Shown one piece after another: positions 19,978-28,924 of a stretch of 64,000 nt of DNA. Every line of letters begins with the position of its first letter. Positions within the stretch are counted from its first letter, which is position 1. The DNA is from Hydrococcus rivularis NIES-593. Its GTDB lineage: Bacteria > Cyanobacteriota > Cyanobacteriia > Cyanobacteriales > Microcystaceae. The DNA lies in the NCBI RefSeq assembly GCF_001904635.1, contig NZ_MRCB01000015.1:62001-126000 (forward strand), in the 5' to 3' direction. The notes below the pieces were generated by a model, which was not told where the DNA came from, ran no database searches, and worked only from the letters and a program-made list of their open reading frames with translations. The translations under genes were made by a program, and so were the position numbers.

Positions 19978-21567
19978 ATGCGTAGATTACGGTTTCTGTT
20001 ACTGGCGATTTTTACGACTCTCTTAATCGTTTTACCGGTCAGCGCTGCCGATCGCATTCTTTTTAATTATGGTCCTTTAGGTTTCTCCATTTCGGTTGAG
20101 GCTTTAGCAACCTTTGCTCAAGAGGGCAGAATCGAGAAAGAATTAGCCTTTTTCCTCAACCGTTTGAGTCCGCAACAACAAGAGCGGGTGCAAAACTTTT
20201 TGCGATCGCGCTACCAAGTCAATCCTATGGTAATCTATCGTCTCTCTCACAGCGCTGTAGGAGAAGGGTTGCTAAAAGATGTGGGCGAGTTAATTAATAT
20301 TCCCAAAAATCAAAATGGTTTTTATGGACTGCGAGGAGCGTTAATTCAAGCAGTTCTTGAATCTAAGAGTATTAATGCGATCGATCTGATGCGCAAGTTT
20401 CCTACTGATATCGAGCTCAATACTGAGAACATTATGGGATTCGTTCGGGAAATGTCTACCATGGTAGACAAAACTAAGACGCTCGTTGCAGAACTCGATC
20501 GCATGACTTCAGAACAAGCCAAGTCTGAATCGTCTATCGATCTCAAGCAACTTCGAGATATTAGAACGCCAGGTCAGTTTAACAGTTCCAGGCAAACCGT
20601 CGAATTATACGACTCCCAACGCGAACGCGAGTTAATTGTCGATCTCTACTTGCCAGAAACATCGCAGCAAAAACAATTTCCCATTATCGTTGTCTCAAAT
20701 GGCATCGGTGCCAAACGCGATCGCTTTGATGACTTAGCTTATCATCTAGCCTCTTATGGATTTGCAGTTGCCATTCCCGATCATCCTGGCAGCAGCAGTC
20801 AGAGGCAGCGAGAATTTTATAAAGGATTATACAAAGATAACTTCGATGCGATGGAATTTCGCGATCGCCCTCTGGATGTAACTTTTTTACTCAACGAACT
20901 ACAAAAGCGCAACCAATCTGAATATCAAGATCGACTAAACCTACAACAAGTTGGCCTATTTGGTTATTCCTTTGGCGGTGCCACTGCCCTATCATTAGCA
21001 GGTGCCGAACTAAATTTCGAGCAACTAGAAAGAGACTGCAATTCTCAAACTCGCTTGCTCAATATCTCCCTGTATTATCAATGTCGCGCCCTAGAGATCC
21101 CAAAACAGCCTCTCAATTTGCAAGATAGTCGAATTAAAGCCATCTATCTCTTCGTGCCTTTTAGTAAAAGTCTCTTCGGACAAGCGGGAATGAGTCGCGT
21201 TACCACTCCTGTCATGTGGCAAGCGGCAGCCGAAGATATCATCACTCCCCTCGTATCGGAGCAGATGCCCGCTTTTGATGAGTTAGTCGCTGCCGATAAA
21301 TATCTCTCCGTCTCGACGGGATTGCCCCACGCCTGGGTGCTTTTACCTCTGATGCAAGGACTGACAAACCAAGAAATTTCTAAGGAGGAGGCAGCAGCGA
21401 TCGCTCGCGATTATCAAAACATCCTCGCGCTATCCTTTTTCAAAGTCTATCTCGATGGCGATGAACAATACCGTTCCTATTTACAAGCTTCTTACATCAA
21501 AACCCTGAGCCAAGCTCCCTACAACCTCAGCTTAGTGCAGTCTCTACCGTCTCTAGCGAGTCAATGA
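19978..21567 (+). CDS. Exported alpha/beta hydrolase with N-terminal DUF1400
   Basis: A 529-aa protein with a signal peptide (residues 1-23, ending VSAADR), a DUF1400 region (about 28-160: LFNYGPLGFSISVEALATFA) and a dienelactone-hydrolase/platelet-activating-factor-acetylhydrolase-like domain (about 200-510). The nucleophile elbow is GLFGYSFGGATAL, and the His candidate is in GLPHAW. This architecture is common in cyanobacteria; reported family functions are uncertain. It lies 36 bp behind the fatty acyl-AMP ligase gene, so it may act on the same lipid or product outside the cytoplasm (inference). Confidence 0.88.
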   Translation: MRRLRFLLLAIFTTLLIVLPVSAADRILFNYGPLGFSISVEALATFAQEGRIEKELAFFLNRLSPQQQERVQNFLRSRYQVNPMVIYRLSHSAVGEGLLKDVGELINIPKNQNGFYGLRGALIQAVLESKSINAIDLMRKFPTDIELNTENIMGFVREMSTMVDKTKTLVAELDRMTSEQAKSESSIDLKQLRDIRTPGQFNSSRQTVELYDSQRERELIVDLYLPETSQQKQFPIIVVSNGIGAKRDRFDDLAYHLASYGFAVAIPDHPGSSSQRQREFYKGLYKDNFDAMEFRDRPLDVTFLLNELQKRNQSEYQDRLNLQQVGLFGYSFGGATALSLAGAELNFEQLERDCNSQTRLLNISLYYQCRALEIPKQPLNLQDSRIKAIYLFVPFSKSLFGQAGMSRVTTPVMWQAAAEDIITPLVSEQMPAFDELVAADKYLSVSTGLPHAWVLLPLMQGLTNQEISKEEAAAIARDYQNILALSFFKVYLDGDEQYRSYLQASYIKTLSQAPYNLSLVQSLPSLASQ

Positions 21568-21637
21568 AAAAGCTCAGCCTTTATATCCTATTCTGGAAAG
21601 GAAACAAGCAGATCGATAGGATTAGGGAGCGATAAAA

Positions 21638-22573
21638 ATGCGAATTTTAATTATGGGAGGAACCCGCTTTATCGGGGTTTATTTAACAAAAATTTTGGTA
21701 GAACGAGGTCACGAAGTCGTTCTGTTCAACCGGGGCAATAATCCCGCACCCGTTGCAGGAGTAAAGCAAATTCAAGGCGATCGCACCGATGCTGCCCAAT
21801 TAACCGAAAAATTTGCCTCAGAGTCCTTTGATGCTATTTTCGATAATAATGGTCGGGAACTGAGCGACACTCAGCCCTTGGCAGAAATCTTTAAAGATAA
21901 AATTAAACACTTTGTCTACGTCAGTTCGGCAGGCGTTTATCTCAAATCCGACCAAATGCCTCACCTCGAAGGCGATCTCGTCGATCCCAAAAGCCGTCAT
22001 AAAGGCAAATTCCAAACAGAAGAATACTTAGCACAAGCCGGCTTGCCTTGGACTTCCATTCGCCCGACCTACATTTATGGTCCCCAGAATTATAACGACC
22101 TAGAAGCTTGGTTTTTCGATCGCATCGTGCGCGATCGTCCCATTCCCATTCCCGGCAATGGCTTGCACATCACCCAATTCGGTCATGTCAAAGATCTCGC
22201 TAGCGCTATGGCAGCCGTTTTGGGCAACGAACGAGCGATTGGAGAGATCTATAATATTTCCGGCGATCGCTACGTCACTTTTGATGGCTTAGCCCGCACC
22301 TGTGCCGCAGCAGCCGGAAAATCTCCCGACGACCTGAAATTAGTGCATTACGACCCCAAAAAGTTCGACTTTGGCAAGCGCAAAGGATTTCCCGTTCGAG
22401 TGCAGCATTTCTTTGCCGATATCCATAAAGCGATGGAACATCTCAACTGGAAACCAGAATACGATCTCTTATCTGGATTAAAAGATTCTTTCCAAAACGA
22501 TTATCTCGCTTCGGGTCGCCACCAAGCAGAAATTGATTTCTCAATCGATGAAGAAATTCTCGCGGCTGTTTGA
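21638..22573 (+). CDS. NAD-dependent epimerase/dehydratase-like protein (CSP41b type)
   Basis: This 311-aa protein has an extended SDR Rossmann fold: dinucleotide loop ILIMGGTRFIGVYL at the start, acidic stop FNRG, and SSAGVYLKS followed by RPTYIYGPQNY. In the classical SDR the catalytic motif is YxxxK; here that position looks changed, as in chloroplast CSP41, which binds RNA rather than making sugars. The C-terminus (YDPKKFDFGKRKGFPVR) also matches CSP41 proteins. Plant CSP41b supports plastid rRNA and transcript stability; cyanobacterial orthologues are conserved but less studied. Confidence 0.85.
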   Translation: MRILIMGGTRFIGVYLTKILVERGHEVVLFNRGNNPAPVAGVKQIQGDRTDAAQLTEKFASESFDAIFDNNGRELSDTQPLAEIFKDKIKHFVYVSSAGVYLKSDQMPHLEGDLVDPKSRHKGKFQTEEYLAQAGLPWTSIRPTYIYGPQNYNDLEAWFFDRIVRDRPIPIPGNGLHITQFGHVKDLASAMAAVLGNERAIGEIYNISGDRYVTFDGLARTCAAAAGKSPDDLKLVHYDPKKFDFGKRKGFPVRVQHFFADIHKAMEHLNWKPEYDLLSGLKDSFQNDYLASGRHQAEIDFSIDEEILAAV

Positions 22574-22582
22574 GGCGAAATA

Positions 22583-22825
22583 TATAGCAGTCCTAAATCA
22601 TTCGCGAACGTAGTGCGGAAAGCGAAGCGTGTTCGTAGGACTTATACCAATTTTCAGGTTTTCACGATCGACATTCTTCTCCCCTCTCCCCAATTGGGAG
22701 AGGGGTTGGGGGTGAGGGCGATCGACCATCTCTGTCATTAATGAATGAAAAATGGTATTACGTCCCGCTCGCGCTTCTCATGATGCCCGCACTACAATTT
22801 TTATGAATCAACTAGGATTGCTATA
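22583..22825. repeat. Family B inverted-repeat element, copy 2, interrupted by a MITE
   Basis: The outer parts match the element at 7720-7819: left end TATAGCAGTCCTAAATCATT, right end beginning CCGCACTACAATTTTTATG and finishing GATTGCTATA. The 113-bp MITE copy 3 with its TTA duplication is inserted in the middle, so the uninterrupted element would be about 127 bp. A separate short hairpin, GGGCATG/CATGCCC, lies just beyond at 22842-22862. Confidence 0.75.
22645..22757. mobile_element. 113-bp MITE-like element, copy 3 (nested)
   Basis: Inverted relative to copies 1 and 2: it begins TACCAATTTTCAGG and ends GAATGAAAAATGGTA. It is flanked by a perfect TTA duplication (22642-22644 and 22758-22760) and sits inside a family B element, so it inserted after that element did. 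Confidence 0.87.
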
Positions 22826-23009
22826 GACCGCTGTCTCAATCGGGCATGGCAGCGTCATGCCCGCAATAGGTATGTTGCAGAGATTTTAGAGATTCTCGAT
22901 GCCTGCGCTACAAAATATAAATTTTCTCAAGACCTTCAATATTTCCCGATGTTTTTTTCTTAGTTTTAAGGAAGAGAACAGAAATTAATTATGCGATCGG
23001 AGAAAAATA

Positions 23010-23510
23010 ATGTCTAATCCAAGAACAAGCATCACCAAAGCACCCAGTCGCGCTCCCCAACAAAAACAAGCTTTAGAAATAGATAAAATTAGAGAGATTA
23101 TCGAAACTAAAGTTTTAGCTGCGGAAGCTAAAATTGCCTCTCAAGCCACAGAAGACCCTAAAATCATTCTGAAAGCCGTTCGGAATGCTATGTCGGAAGT
23201 TATTGCGCTATTGCCCGACCAACAGACAGAAATTAATCAGACCATTGCTGCTGCCATTGAAGGCTTGATTCACGGAATTATCATTCCCAAACGCTCGGCG
23301 ATTAACAGAATCCAAAAACAAATTCAAGAGCTACAAGCGAAGGAGAAAGAAGAAGAACAAAAGCTCCAAGCACAAATCGATGGCATTCTTAAAGTAGTCG
23401 AAGATCTAGGTAACGCTGAATCAGATAATATTCATGACGCGATCGCATCGGCACTCAAAGCGATCGAAGACAAAAAAGAAATGGAGTTCTTCTTGGGTGC
23501 TTCTTGCTAA
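23010..23510 (+). CDS. Conserved-looking helical protein of unknown function
   Basis: A 166-aa, strongly charged, alpha-helical protein. Residues about 20-60 and 95-150 are rich in Glu, Lys, Gln and Ala, with a likely coiled coil in the segment RIQKQIQELQAKEKEEEQ. No signal peptide or membrane helix is visible. I do not recognise a family. It lies upstream of rpsP in the same direction, with about 125 bp between. The short spaced repeat cluster at 22583-22862 lies just upstream. Confidence 0.65.
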   Translation: MSNPRTSITKAPSRAPQQKQALEIDKIREIIETKVLAAEAKIASQATEDPKIILKAVRNAMSEVIALLPDQQTEINQTIAAAIEGLIHGIIIPKRSAINRIQKQIQELQAKEKEEEQKLQAQIDGILKVVEDLGNAESDNIHDAIASALKAIEDKKEMEFFLGASC

Positions 23511-23635
23511 AGTCAAATCCGAACCTAGTCAGATGGGAGCCAAAAACTCAACATGACTTTCTCTAAGAGCTATAAAGCTCCCCAATCTACCTAGTAATCC
23601 CTTACAATCGGAAAGGAGTATTTTTAGGGTTAACT

Positions 23636-23884
23636 ATGATCAAATTGCGCTTAAAGCGATACGGAAAGAAAAGAGAAGTTAGCTACAGAATCGTAGCCAC
23701 ACAAAGCACCAGTCGCCGACAAGGTCGTCCCCTCGAAGAACTGGGATTTTACAATCCGAGAACCGATGAAACTCGGTTGAACGTTCCCGCGATTGTCAAG
23801 CGACTCAAAGAAGGTGCTCAACCAACAGAGACAGTACGCAACATTCTAACAAAAGCCAAAGTTTTTGAACAAGTCAATGCTTAA
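23636..23884 (+). CDS. rpsP: 30S ribosomal protein S16
   Basis: The 82-aa protein is S16: it begins [19 protein letters not shown] and contains [16 protein letters not shown], both family-defining. It is an assembly and structural component of the 30S subunit. An AAGGAG ribosome-binding site precedes the ATG. The following khpA gene starts inside the rpsP end (8-bp overlap), an order conserved in many bacteria. Confidence 0.98.
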   Translation: MIKLRLKRYGKKREVSYRIVATQSTSRRQGRPLEELGFYNPRTDETRLNVPAIVKRLKEGAQPTETVRNILTKAKVFEQVNA

Positions 23885-24299
23885 GGCAACAAACTTGTCT
23901 AAAGATACTCAAACTTCTATTCCAGACTATTGTGGGTTGGTAAAGTTTCTCGTCAGTCCGTTTTTGGAGTCGCCAGAGTTACTCAGTATCGACTGCGAGC
24001 AATCTAACCAAAACAAACGAGTTTGGGTTCGATTGGCTTTTGAGGGAACGGATAAGGGACGAGTTTTCGGTCGTGGTGGCCGCAACCTACAAGCTATTCG
24101 CACGGTTCTAGAAACGGCGGCGGCGGCAGCAGGTCAATCTCTTTATTTAGATATTTATGAAAGTCAAAGCGAAAAGCCAAAGCGACGGGAAGGTCGAGAC
24201 AATAATGGCTCTCTTAAATCTCTTAAAAGAGAAAGAGAGGGAAGAACTCGCGCTCGTCGCCCCCATTCCCCTAGAACTTCAGGCAAATCGCGCTTCTGA
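23877..24299 (+). CDS. khpA: KH-domain RNA-binding protein KhpA
   Basis: From ATG 23877 the protein is 140 aa with one KH domain: [16 protein letters not shown] near residue 25 and the RNA-binding loop [18 protein letters not shown] near residue 60. The loop has the GxxG form. The C-terminal 40 residues are a basic, Arg-rich, low-complexity tail not found in shorter KhpA proteins. The gene overlaps rpsP by 8 bp, the standard genomic context. In other bacteria KhpA pairs with KhpB/Jag to bind RNA; KhpB is not in this window. Confidence 0.92.
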   Translation: MLKATNLSKDTQTSIPDYCGLVKFLVSPFLESPELLSIDCEQSNQNKRVWVRLAFEGTDKGRVFGRGGRNLQAIRTVLETAAAAAGQSLYLDIYESQSEKPKRREGRDNNGSLKSLKREREGRTRARRPHSPRTSGKSRF

Positions 24300-24325
24300 T
24301 TGGCTTTAGAATCGGGAAGCAGATA

Positions 24326-24353
24326 ATAGGTTTTGAGAAATCTCGAAACCTAT
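24326..24353. terminator. Hairpin shared by convergent khpA and hemH
   Basis: A long inverted repeat ATAGGTTT..GAGA / TCTC..AAACCTAT lies between the two convergent genes and overlaps the hemH stop codon. It could end both transcripts. Confidence 0.6.
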
Positions 24354-25513
24354 AACAATCCAACAAAATGTAGCGGACCGTGACCGCTTATTAATTCAAT
24401 AATCAAGGCAATAAAGCCAACCATGGCTAAGCGACCGTTCCAAACTTCGGCGGCGGTCGTCATTCCCCATTCCCATCTTTCCTGGGGATACATCTTCATA
24501 TTCTTCTTCGGGCGGGGCACTTCAGCAAAGGTCTGAGGTGCTTTTTTTAGCGACTCAACCGTCAACTCAGCCAAAGCATCAATGAAAACTGGATGGGTGT
24601 TAAGGGCAGGAACTCGTTGGAAGTTTTTAATTCCTGCTTCTTCTGCCACTTCTCGATACTCGATATCGATTTCCTGTAAGGTCTCGATGTGTTCGGACAC
24701 GAAACTAATGGGGATAACTAATAAATCTTCGATTCCCTTCTTCCCTAATTCTTTTAGAGCATCTTCGGTATATGGCTTGAGCCATTCTACCGGACCTACC
24801 CGACTTTGATAAGCTAGCGTATAGTCGTTGGAACGGTTAAGGGTTTTCATTATCAGGCGCGTACATTCCTCGATCTCCTGTTGGTAGGGATCGCCTGCTT
24901 CGTCAACGTAACTTTGTGGAACGCCGTGTGCGCTAAAGAAAATATGAACGCGATCGGGGTCGGAAAATTTTTCTAATTCTTGGACGATGAGATCGACCAT
25001 TGCCTTGATGTATCCGGGACTGTCGTACCAGCAAGGAACGATCGTGTAATCAATCTGTCTGAGGGCAGGGTCTTTCTTCCACATCTCTTCGAGGACTCGG
25101 AAACTAGAGCCGCTAGTACTGATGGAAAATTGCGGATAGAGAGGGAGTATGACTAGCCGCTTGATGCGATCGCGTTTGATAGCTGCGATCGCTTCCTCCG
25201 TGAAAGGATGCCAGTAGCGCATCCCTATATAAACCCTTGCCTCCTGACCGATTTCCGCTAGCCGTTCTTCTAGCGCCTGCGCTTGAGCTTCCGTAATTCG
25301 GCGCAACGGGGAACCGCCGCCGATTTGCATGTAGTTTTCTTGCGATTTTTGGAATCTTAAGGTTGAAATCAACCAAGCAAGTGGCTTTTGCAGCCAAGAA
25401 AAAGGAAGGCGAATGATTTCCGGATCGGCAAACAAGTTAAATAGAAAAGGACGAACGTCTTCTAACTGCTCCGGACCACCTAGATTTAGTAGTAAAACCC
25501 CGACACGACCCAT
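24350..25513 (-). CDS. hemH: Ferrochelatase with C-terminal chlorophyll a/b-binding (CAB) segment
   Basis: HemH inserts Fe2+ into protoporphyrin IX, the last step of heme synthesis. The 387-aa protein has the family start [17 protein letters not shown], the signature block [21 protein letters not shown] near residue 190 (catalytic His) and [14 protein letters not shown] near residue 265. Beyond about residue 345 it has a linker and the hydrophobic CAB motif [20 protein letters not shown], as in cyanobacterial and plastid type II ferrochelatases. This segment anchors the enzyme to thylakoids and helps tune tetrapyrrole flux. Confidence 0.97.
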   Translation of the reverse strand: MGRVGVLLLNLGGPEQLEDVRPFLFNLFADPEIIRLPFSWLQKPLAWLISTLRFQKSQENYMQIGGGSPLRRITEAQAQALEERLAEIGQEARVYIGMRYWHPFTEEAIAAIKRDRIKRLVILPLYPQFSISTSGSSFRVLEEMWKKDPALRQIDYTIVPCWYDSPGYIKAMVDLIVQELEKFSDPDRVHIFFSAHGVPQSYVDEAGDPYQQEIEECTRLIMKTLNRSNDYTLAYQSRVGPVEWLKPYTEDALKELGKKGIEDLLVIPISFVSEHIETLQEIDIEYREVAEEAGIKNFQRVPALNTHPVFIDALAELTVESLKKAPQTFAEVPRPKKNMKMYPQERWEWGMTTAAEVWNGRLAMVGFIALIIELISGHGPLHFVGLL

Positions 25514-26174
25514 GATTATTACAGATCACTTACTTTTCATATTCTTTACCAAGTTTAACAATATATTGGTTTTTCAGTTAAAACAGGTAACGAATTATAC
25601 GCTATCTTAAAGTCGATCGGTGGGATTTTCGGCTTTCTGTTAATTTTTGTAATTATTAACTTTTAACTTAGGTTGAGGGGAACAAGGGACAAGGGGTGTG
25701 GAGAGATAGGGGAGGAGATGGGGAAACAATTAACGACTAACGACTAACCACTAACTAATGACCAATCCCTAATCCTTTTATCCAACAACCGATCTAAATA
25801 ACAATAACAGCAACCAAGCATAAGCTCCCAGCTTTTTTCCTCTCTTATCTCAATCATCCCTGGAGTTGTACTGAAATTTAGTTTCAGATACCTGGCTCCC
25901 TTTCTTTTTAGCTGAGGAAATACGAGTGCTTAAGTTGATTGCTGCTATTGTTGGTTAACGAGACAGATGCGAACTTAAACAGGTTTTTCTCCTATTAATT
26001 GAACTATCGAACCTTGCAAGTTTATCTGCCAGGGAAGCTTGTTTAGCTTCAATTTTTAATTTAGCATTCCATTCTTGTCGCTTCTAGAGATTGCAACTAA
26101 AGTTTACATTATGGGGATCGCTACAAAACAAAGAATAGGTAATTATTCGTGCGATCGTGGCTGGAGCGATCGAG
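25514..26174. other. 661-bp spacer without a recognisable gene
   Basis: This AT-rich spacer lies between hemH (divergent, starting at 25513) and the 3' end of the permease gene at 26175. It contains a G-rich stretch near 25675-25730 and a run of direct repeats of the type AACGACTAACGACTAACC near 25730-25765. I see no tRNA, no convincing small gene and no repeat shared with the rest of the window. Confidence 0.6.
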
Positions 26175-27158
26175 CTAGCCAGCGTAAAAATCGAGAAATA
26201 CAGTTAATAGAAAAGTCAATAGACCTGCCAAAATTAGTAAATAAAGCACAAATTTAGCTCGAAATGTTGATAGCATCAAAGGAATTGCTTTAAGATCGAT
26301 AATCGAACTAAATAGCAAAAATGCCAGCAGCGCTCCTCTTAAAAAAGTAGCATTTAAAAAGCTAATAAAGAATACATCGGCTGTCGAACCAACTGAAAGA
26401 ACGGTTCCAAGCAGCAGCATGACCAAAATTTGTGTAGCGGGAGTTTTTGCCCAATTCAGAAGCGCCTCTTGAGGAAAAAAAACTTGACAAATCGAGGCGA
26501 TCGCACAGCCTAAAACCAGAAAAATGCTTAACTCTATCAATTCTCGCACGGTATTTTCTACAAAAAGGTTGGCAGCTAATTTTCGAGATTTTTTAGTTGT
26601 TGTCGCTGCGCGATCGCCCTCATCTAAATTTTCTATTTCCTGTAAAGGCTGGCTTGGTACGGGCGATAGCAAGAAAGTACCCGATCGCAGCAAGGGAGAG
26701 CGACTTTCGATCCCGTTGGCTTCTCCACCTGAAGGAAGCTTGTCGTTATAGGTACTAAAGATACAAGCAATGACGACTGCCATAACCCAGGCAAACAAAA
26801 CCCGAAAGAAAATCATTCCCGGTTGCTCCGGAAAGGCTTTCCAAGTAATCCAGAGAACGATCGGATTAATCGTAGGTGCGGCAATCAGAAAACTCATCGC
26901 TACCGATTTAGGAATTCCCTGCAACAGCAGCCGTCGCGTTACGGGGATATTGCCGTACTGACCTACCGGGACTATCAATCCTAACCAACTACCGACGATC
27001 GCGCCTATAATCGGACGACGAGGAAACTTGGTAGCTAATCGATGCTCATCGGCAAATACTAGCAACCAACTAGACACAAAAATTCCCAACAACAGGAAGG
27101 GAAGCGCTTCTAAGAATAGGCTCAAAAACAAGGTAAAAGCGTAACTGAGCTGGATCAT
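26175..27158 (-). CDS. Permease of the UPF0718/DUF318 family
   Basis: This 327-aa inner-membrane protein has about eight hydrophobic segments. The first half contains FLEALPFLLLGIFVSSWLLVF and GSWLGLIVPVGQYGNIPVTRRLL; after a loop of about 60 polar residues the second half contains GSTADVFFISFLNATFLRGAL. These are hallmarks of the family that includes putative two-sector permeases (YraQ/ArsP-like). A metal, metalloid or organic solute may be the substrate, but the specificity is unknown. No metal-regulator gene is adjacent. Confidence 0.85.
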   Translation of the reverse strand: MIQLSYAFTLFLSLFLEALPFLLLGIFVSSWLLVFADEHRLATKFPRRPIIGAIVGSWLGLIVPVGQYGNIPVTRRLLLQGIPKSVAMSFLIAAPTINPIVLWITWKAFPEQPGMIFFRVLFAWVMAVVIACIFSTYNDKLPSGGEANGIESRSPLLRSGTFLLSPVPSQPLQEIENLDEGDRAATTTKKSRKLAANLFVENTVRELIELSIFLVLGCAIASICQVFFPQEALLNWAKTPATQILVMLLLGTVLSVGSTADVFFISFLNATFLRGALLAFLLFSSIIDLKAIPLMLSTFRAKFVLYLLILAGLLTFLLTVFLDFYAG

Positions 27159-27383
27159 GTTACTAAAGCGGGCAAGTCGCTATATCGAGCATCGGGTTTG
27201 AAAAACAAGCTTATACCATTTCTAAAAAAGAATGCTACAGATGCTCAAGGAAAAAGCCTTACACAGAGGACAGTTGACTAATTGCGAACTGATAATTGCG
27301 AATTGAGAATTGGTAATACTTGGTTGTTATCTCAATTTCAAGTAGAGCTAGCATAGATCTACAACCCATCACCAAGTAAAAGT

Positions 27384-27644
27384 ATGGCTCGCATCAATCC
27401 TTACAGCCTACGAATGCAAATCGGTCGCATGTTCGAGCAAGGACAATCGTTTTTCTGTACGATTAAAGTCCACGATTGGCTCAAAGAACGCAATCAAGAT
27501 CCCAACGCCTACGACATTATTTTCCATCCACAACCCGCGCCACCAGGAGCGAATATGAGGACGATGGTTGAAATCGAACTGCGCCGCAAAGACGGACAAC
27601 CCGTCGATCCTTGGTTGCAAGAAGAAATTAATCGCTACGCCTAA
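27384..27644 (+). CDS. Small conserved cyanobacterial protein of unknown function
   Basis: An 86-aa soluble protein without signal peptide or membrane segment. It has mixed charge, with a Pro-rich turn FHPQPAPPGANMRT in the middle. The regular codon pattern and a clean ATG make it a likely real gene. I do not recognise a named domain. A MITE-like 155-bp element begins 8 bp after its stop codon. Confidence 0.75.
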   Translation: MARINPYSLRMQIGRMFEQGQSFFCTIKVHDWLKERNQDPNAYDIIFHPQPAPPGANMRTMVEIELRRKDGQPVDPWLQEEINRYA

Positions 27645-27651
27645 AATGTCA

Positions 27652-27806
27652 TACCATTTTGGATGAAAGGATTTTGGTCGCCGTTGTGCTGGAAATCAAT
27701 TCCAGCGGCGTGCGGCGACTGCTCAGACGCAGATTTTGGATTGGGAAACCCTTTCTACGATTGAATTGTGTAAATTCATCTGTCGCCTTCTTATTTCAAA
27801 TTGGTA
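27652..27806. mobile_element. 155-bp MITE-like element with TCA duplication
   Basis: The ends are TACCATTTTGG and CAAATTGGTA, similar to the tips of the 113-bp family, and a perfect TCA duplication flanks it (27649-27651 and 27807-27809). The interior differs: a hairpin GTCGCCG..GCTGGAA / TTCCAGC..CGGCGAC dominates the first third. A reading frame at 27659-27880 lies mostly inside it and is not considered a gene. Single copy in this window. Confidence 0.65.
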
Positions 27807-27881
27807 TCATTTCCCTAATTTACGATTGTTGCAGCATCCGAGCAAATCTGGATCGAGCAGCGTTATCAAATCGATTTTAGT

Positions 27882-28757
27882 TTAGTTAACTGCTTCCATC
27901 CAAGCAAGACACTGTTGCATTTGTTGATGCATCGTTTCGGCATCGGCATGATAGCGGCGACCGTGACCGGGTAAAACCCACTCAAAGGTGTAGTTGGCTA
28001 ATTGATGCATGGACTTGACCTGTTCTGACCAAGAGTACCAGCAATAGCGAGGAAACGCATAAAGATGCTTCAAATAGGGAGACCAAGCCAGATGATCGCC
28101 TGTAAACAAGAATTTTTGGCGATAGAGTAGAACCGTGTGACCTTTGGAATGTCCGGGAACGGGAATAATTAATACGTCTGGAGCTAATTCTATTGGTTTG
28201 GTTCCCGTCAGTTGAATTTCTATATCTTTGGTACTCGATGTAATGTCATCTGCGTGGAGAATGCGATCGCAGTTAAAATGCTCTCTAAATTTTCGATGAT
28301 CGGCTACGTCATCTCGATGGGTTAGATACATGTAGCGCACTCCTCCCATTTCCTCTAGTCGTTTAACTAAAGGGGGCGCATAGCGAGGCGAATCGACCAA
28401 AATATTACCATCTGAACGCTGAATTAAGTAACTAGCCGCACCGTAGGAATGCTCAGAATGATAGCCGCAGTGATAAACATTCTCTTCGATAAGAATGGGA
28501 ATGCTTTGCTGAGCAGCTTTGATATCTTTAGGTTTTTCTACCGTGCCAATAGAAGCTGTCGGACAGGACAACAGCGCTTGCATGGCATGCAATCGTTCTA
28601 TTTCATTGGCGGGTTGATGATAGACAGCTGACTGTTCTCCCGAACGATTAAATATTTCTGGTGCTATCGAGCGACAAGTATCGCAGTCGATGCAGGTGGA
28701 ATCGACATAAAAGTTACCATCGACGTTTTCAGAACGTCGCTGTTTGAGCTGAGCCAT
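27882..28757 (-). CDS. Metallo-beta-lactamase-fold hydrolase with N-terminal ferredoxin-like segment
   Basis: A 291-aa fusion. Residues about 15-70 form a single-cluster ferredoxin-like segment with Cys ligands in CIDCDTC and a last Cys in LSCPTASIG. Residues about 90-285 form a metallo-beta-lactamase domain: THRDDVADH (the HxHxDH position in variant form), VPGHSKGHTV, FTGDHLAW and the last His in PGHGRRYH. This fusion occurs in cyanobacteria and plants; the substrate is unknown. A redox-linked hydrolase is a reasonable description. Confidence 0.88.
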   Translation of the reverse strand: MAQLKQRRSENVDGNFYVDSTCIDCDTCRSIAPEIFNRSGEQSAVYHQPANEIERLHAMQALLSCPTASIGTVEKPKDIKAAQQSIPILIEENVYHCGYHSEHSYGAASYLIQRSDGNILVDSPRYAPPLVKRLEEMGGVRYMYLTHRDDVADHRKFREHFNCDRILHADDITSSTKDIEIQLTGTKPIELAPDVLIIPVPGHSKGHTVLLYRQKFLFTGDHLAWSPYLKHLYAFPRYCWYSWSEQVKSMHQLANYTFEWVLPGHGRRYHADAETMHQQMQQCLAWMEAVN

Positions 28758-28924
28758 TATTTTCTCTAACCCTTTAAAAGTCTTGCGTCTATTCTAGCCC
28801 ATAAATGTAGTCGTTATGAATACGGTTTATTTCATGAAGCAACAAAATTAAAGCGATCGCACTTCACAATCGAGAGCGATCGCCCCAGCCTAAACTCAAC
28901 CTATGTCAACTTCAGTTATTGATT

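Noticed and set aside
27214-27315. Possible further MITE copy (TACCATTTCT ... GAATTGGTA)
   Set aside because: The tips fit the family, but the flanks (TTA and ATA) do not match and no internal hairpin is present.
27659-27880. 73-aa open frame after the 86-aa gene
   Set aside because: It lies largely inside the 155-bp MITE-like element and has no ribosome-binding site or recognisable sequence.
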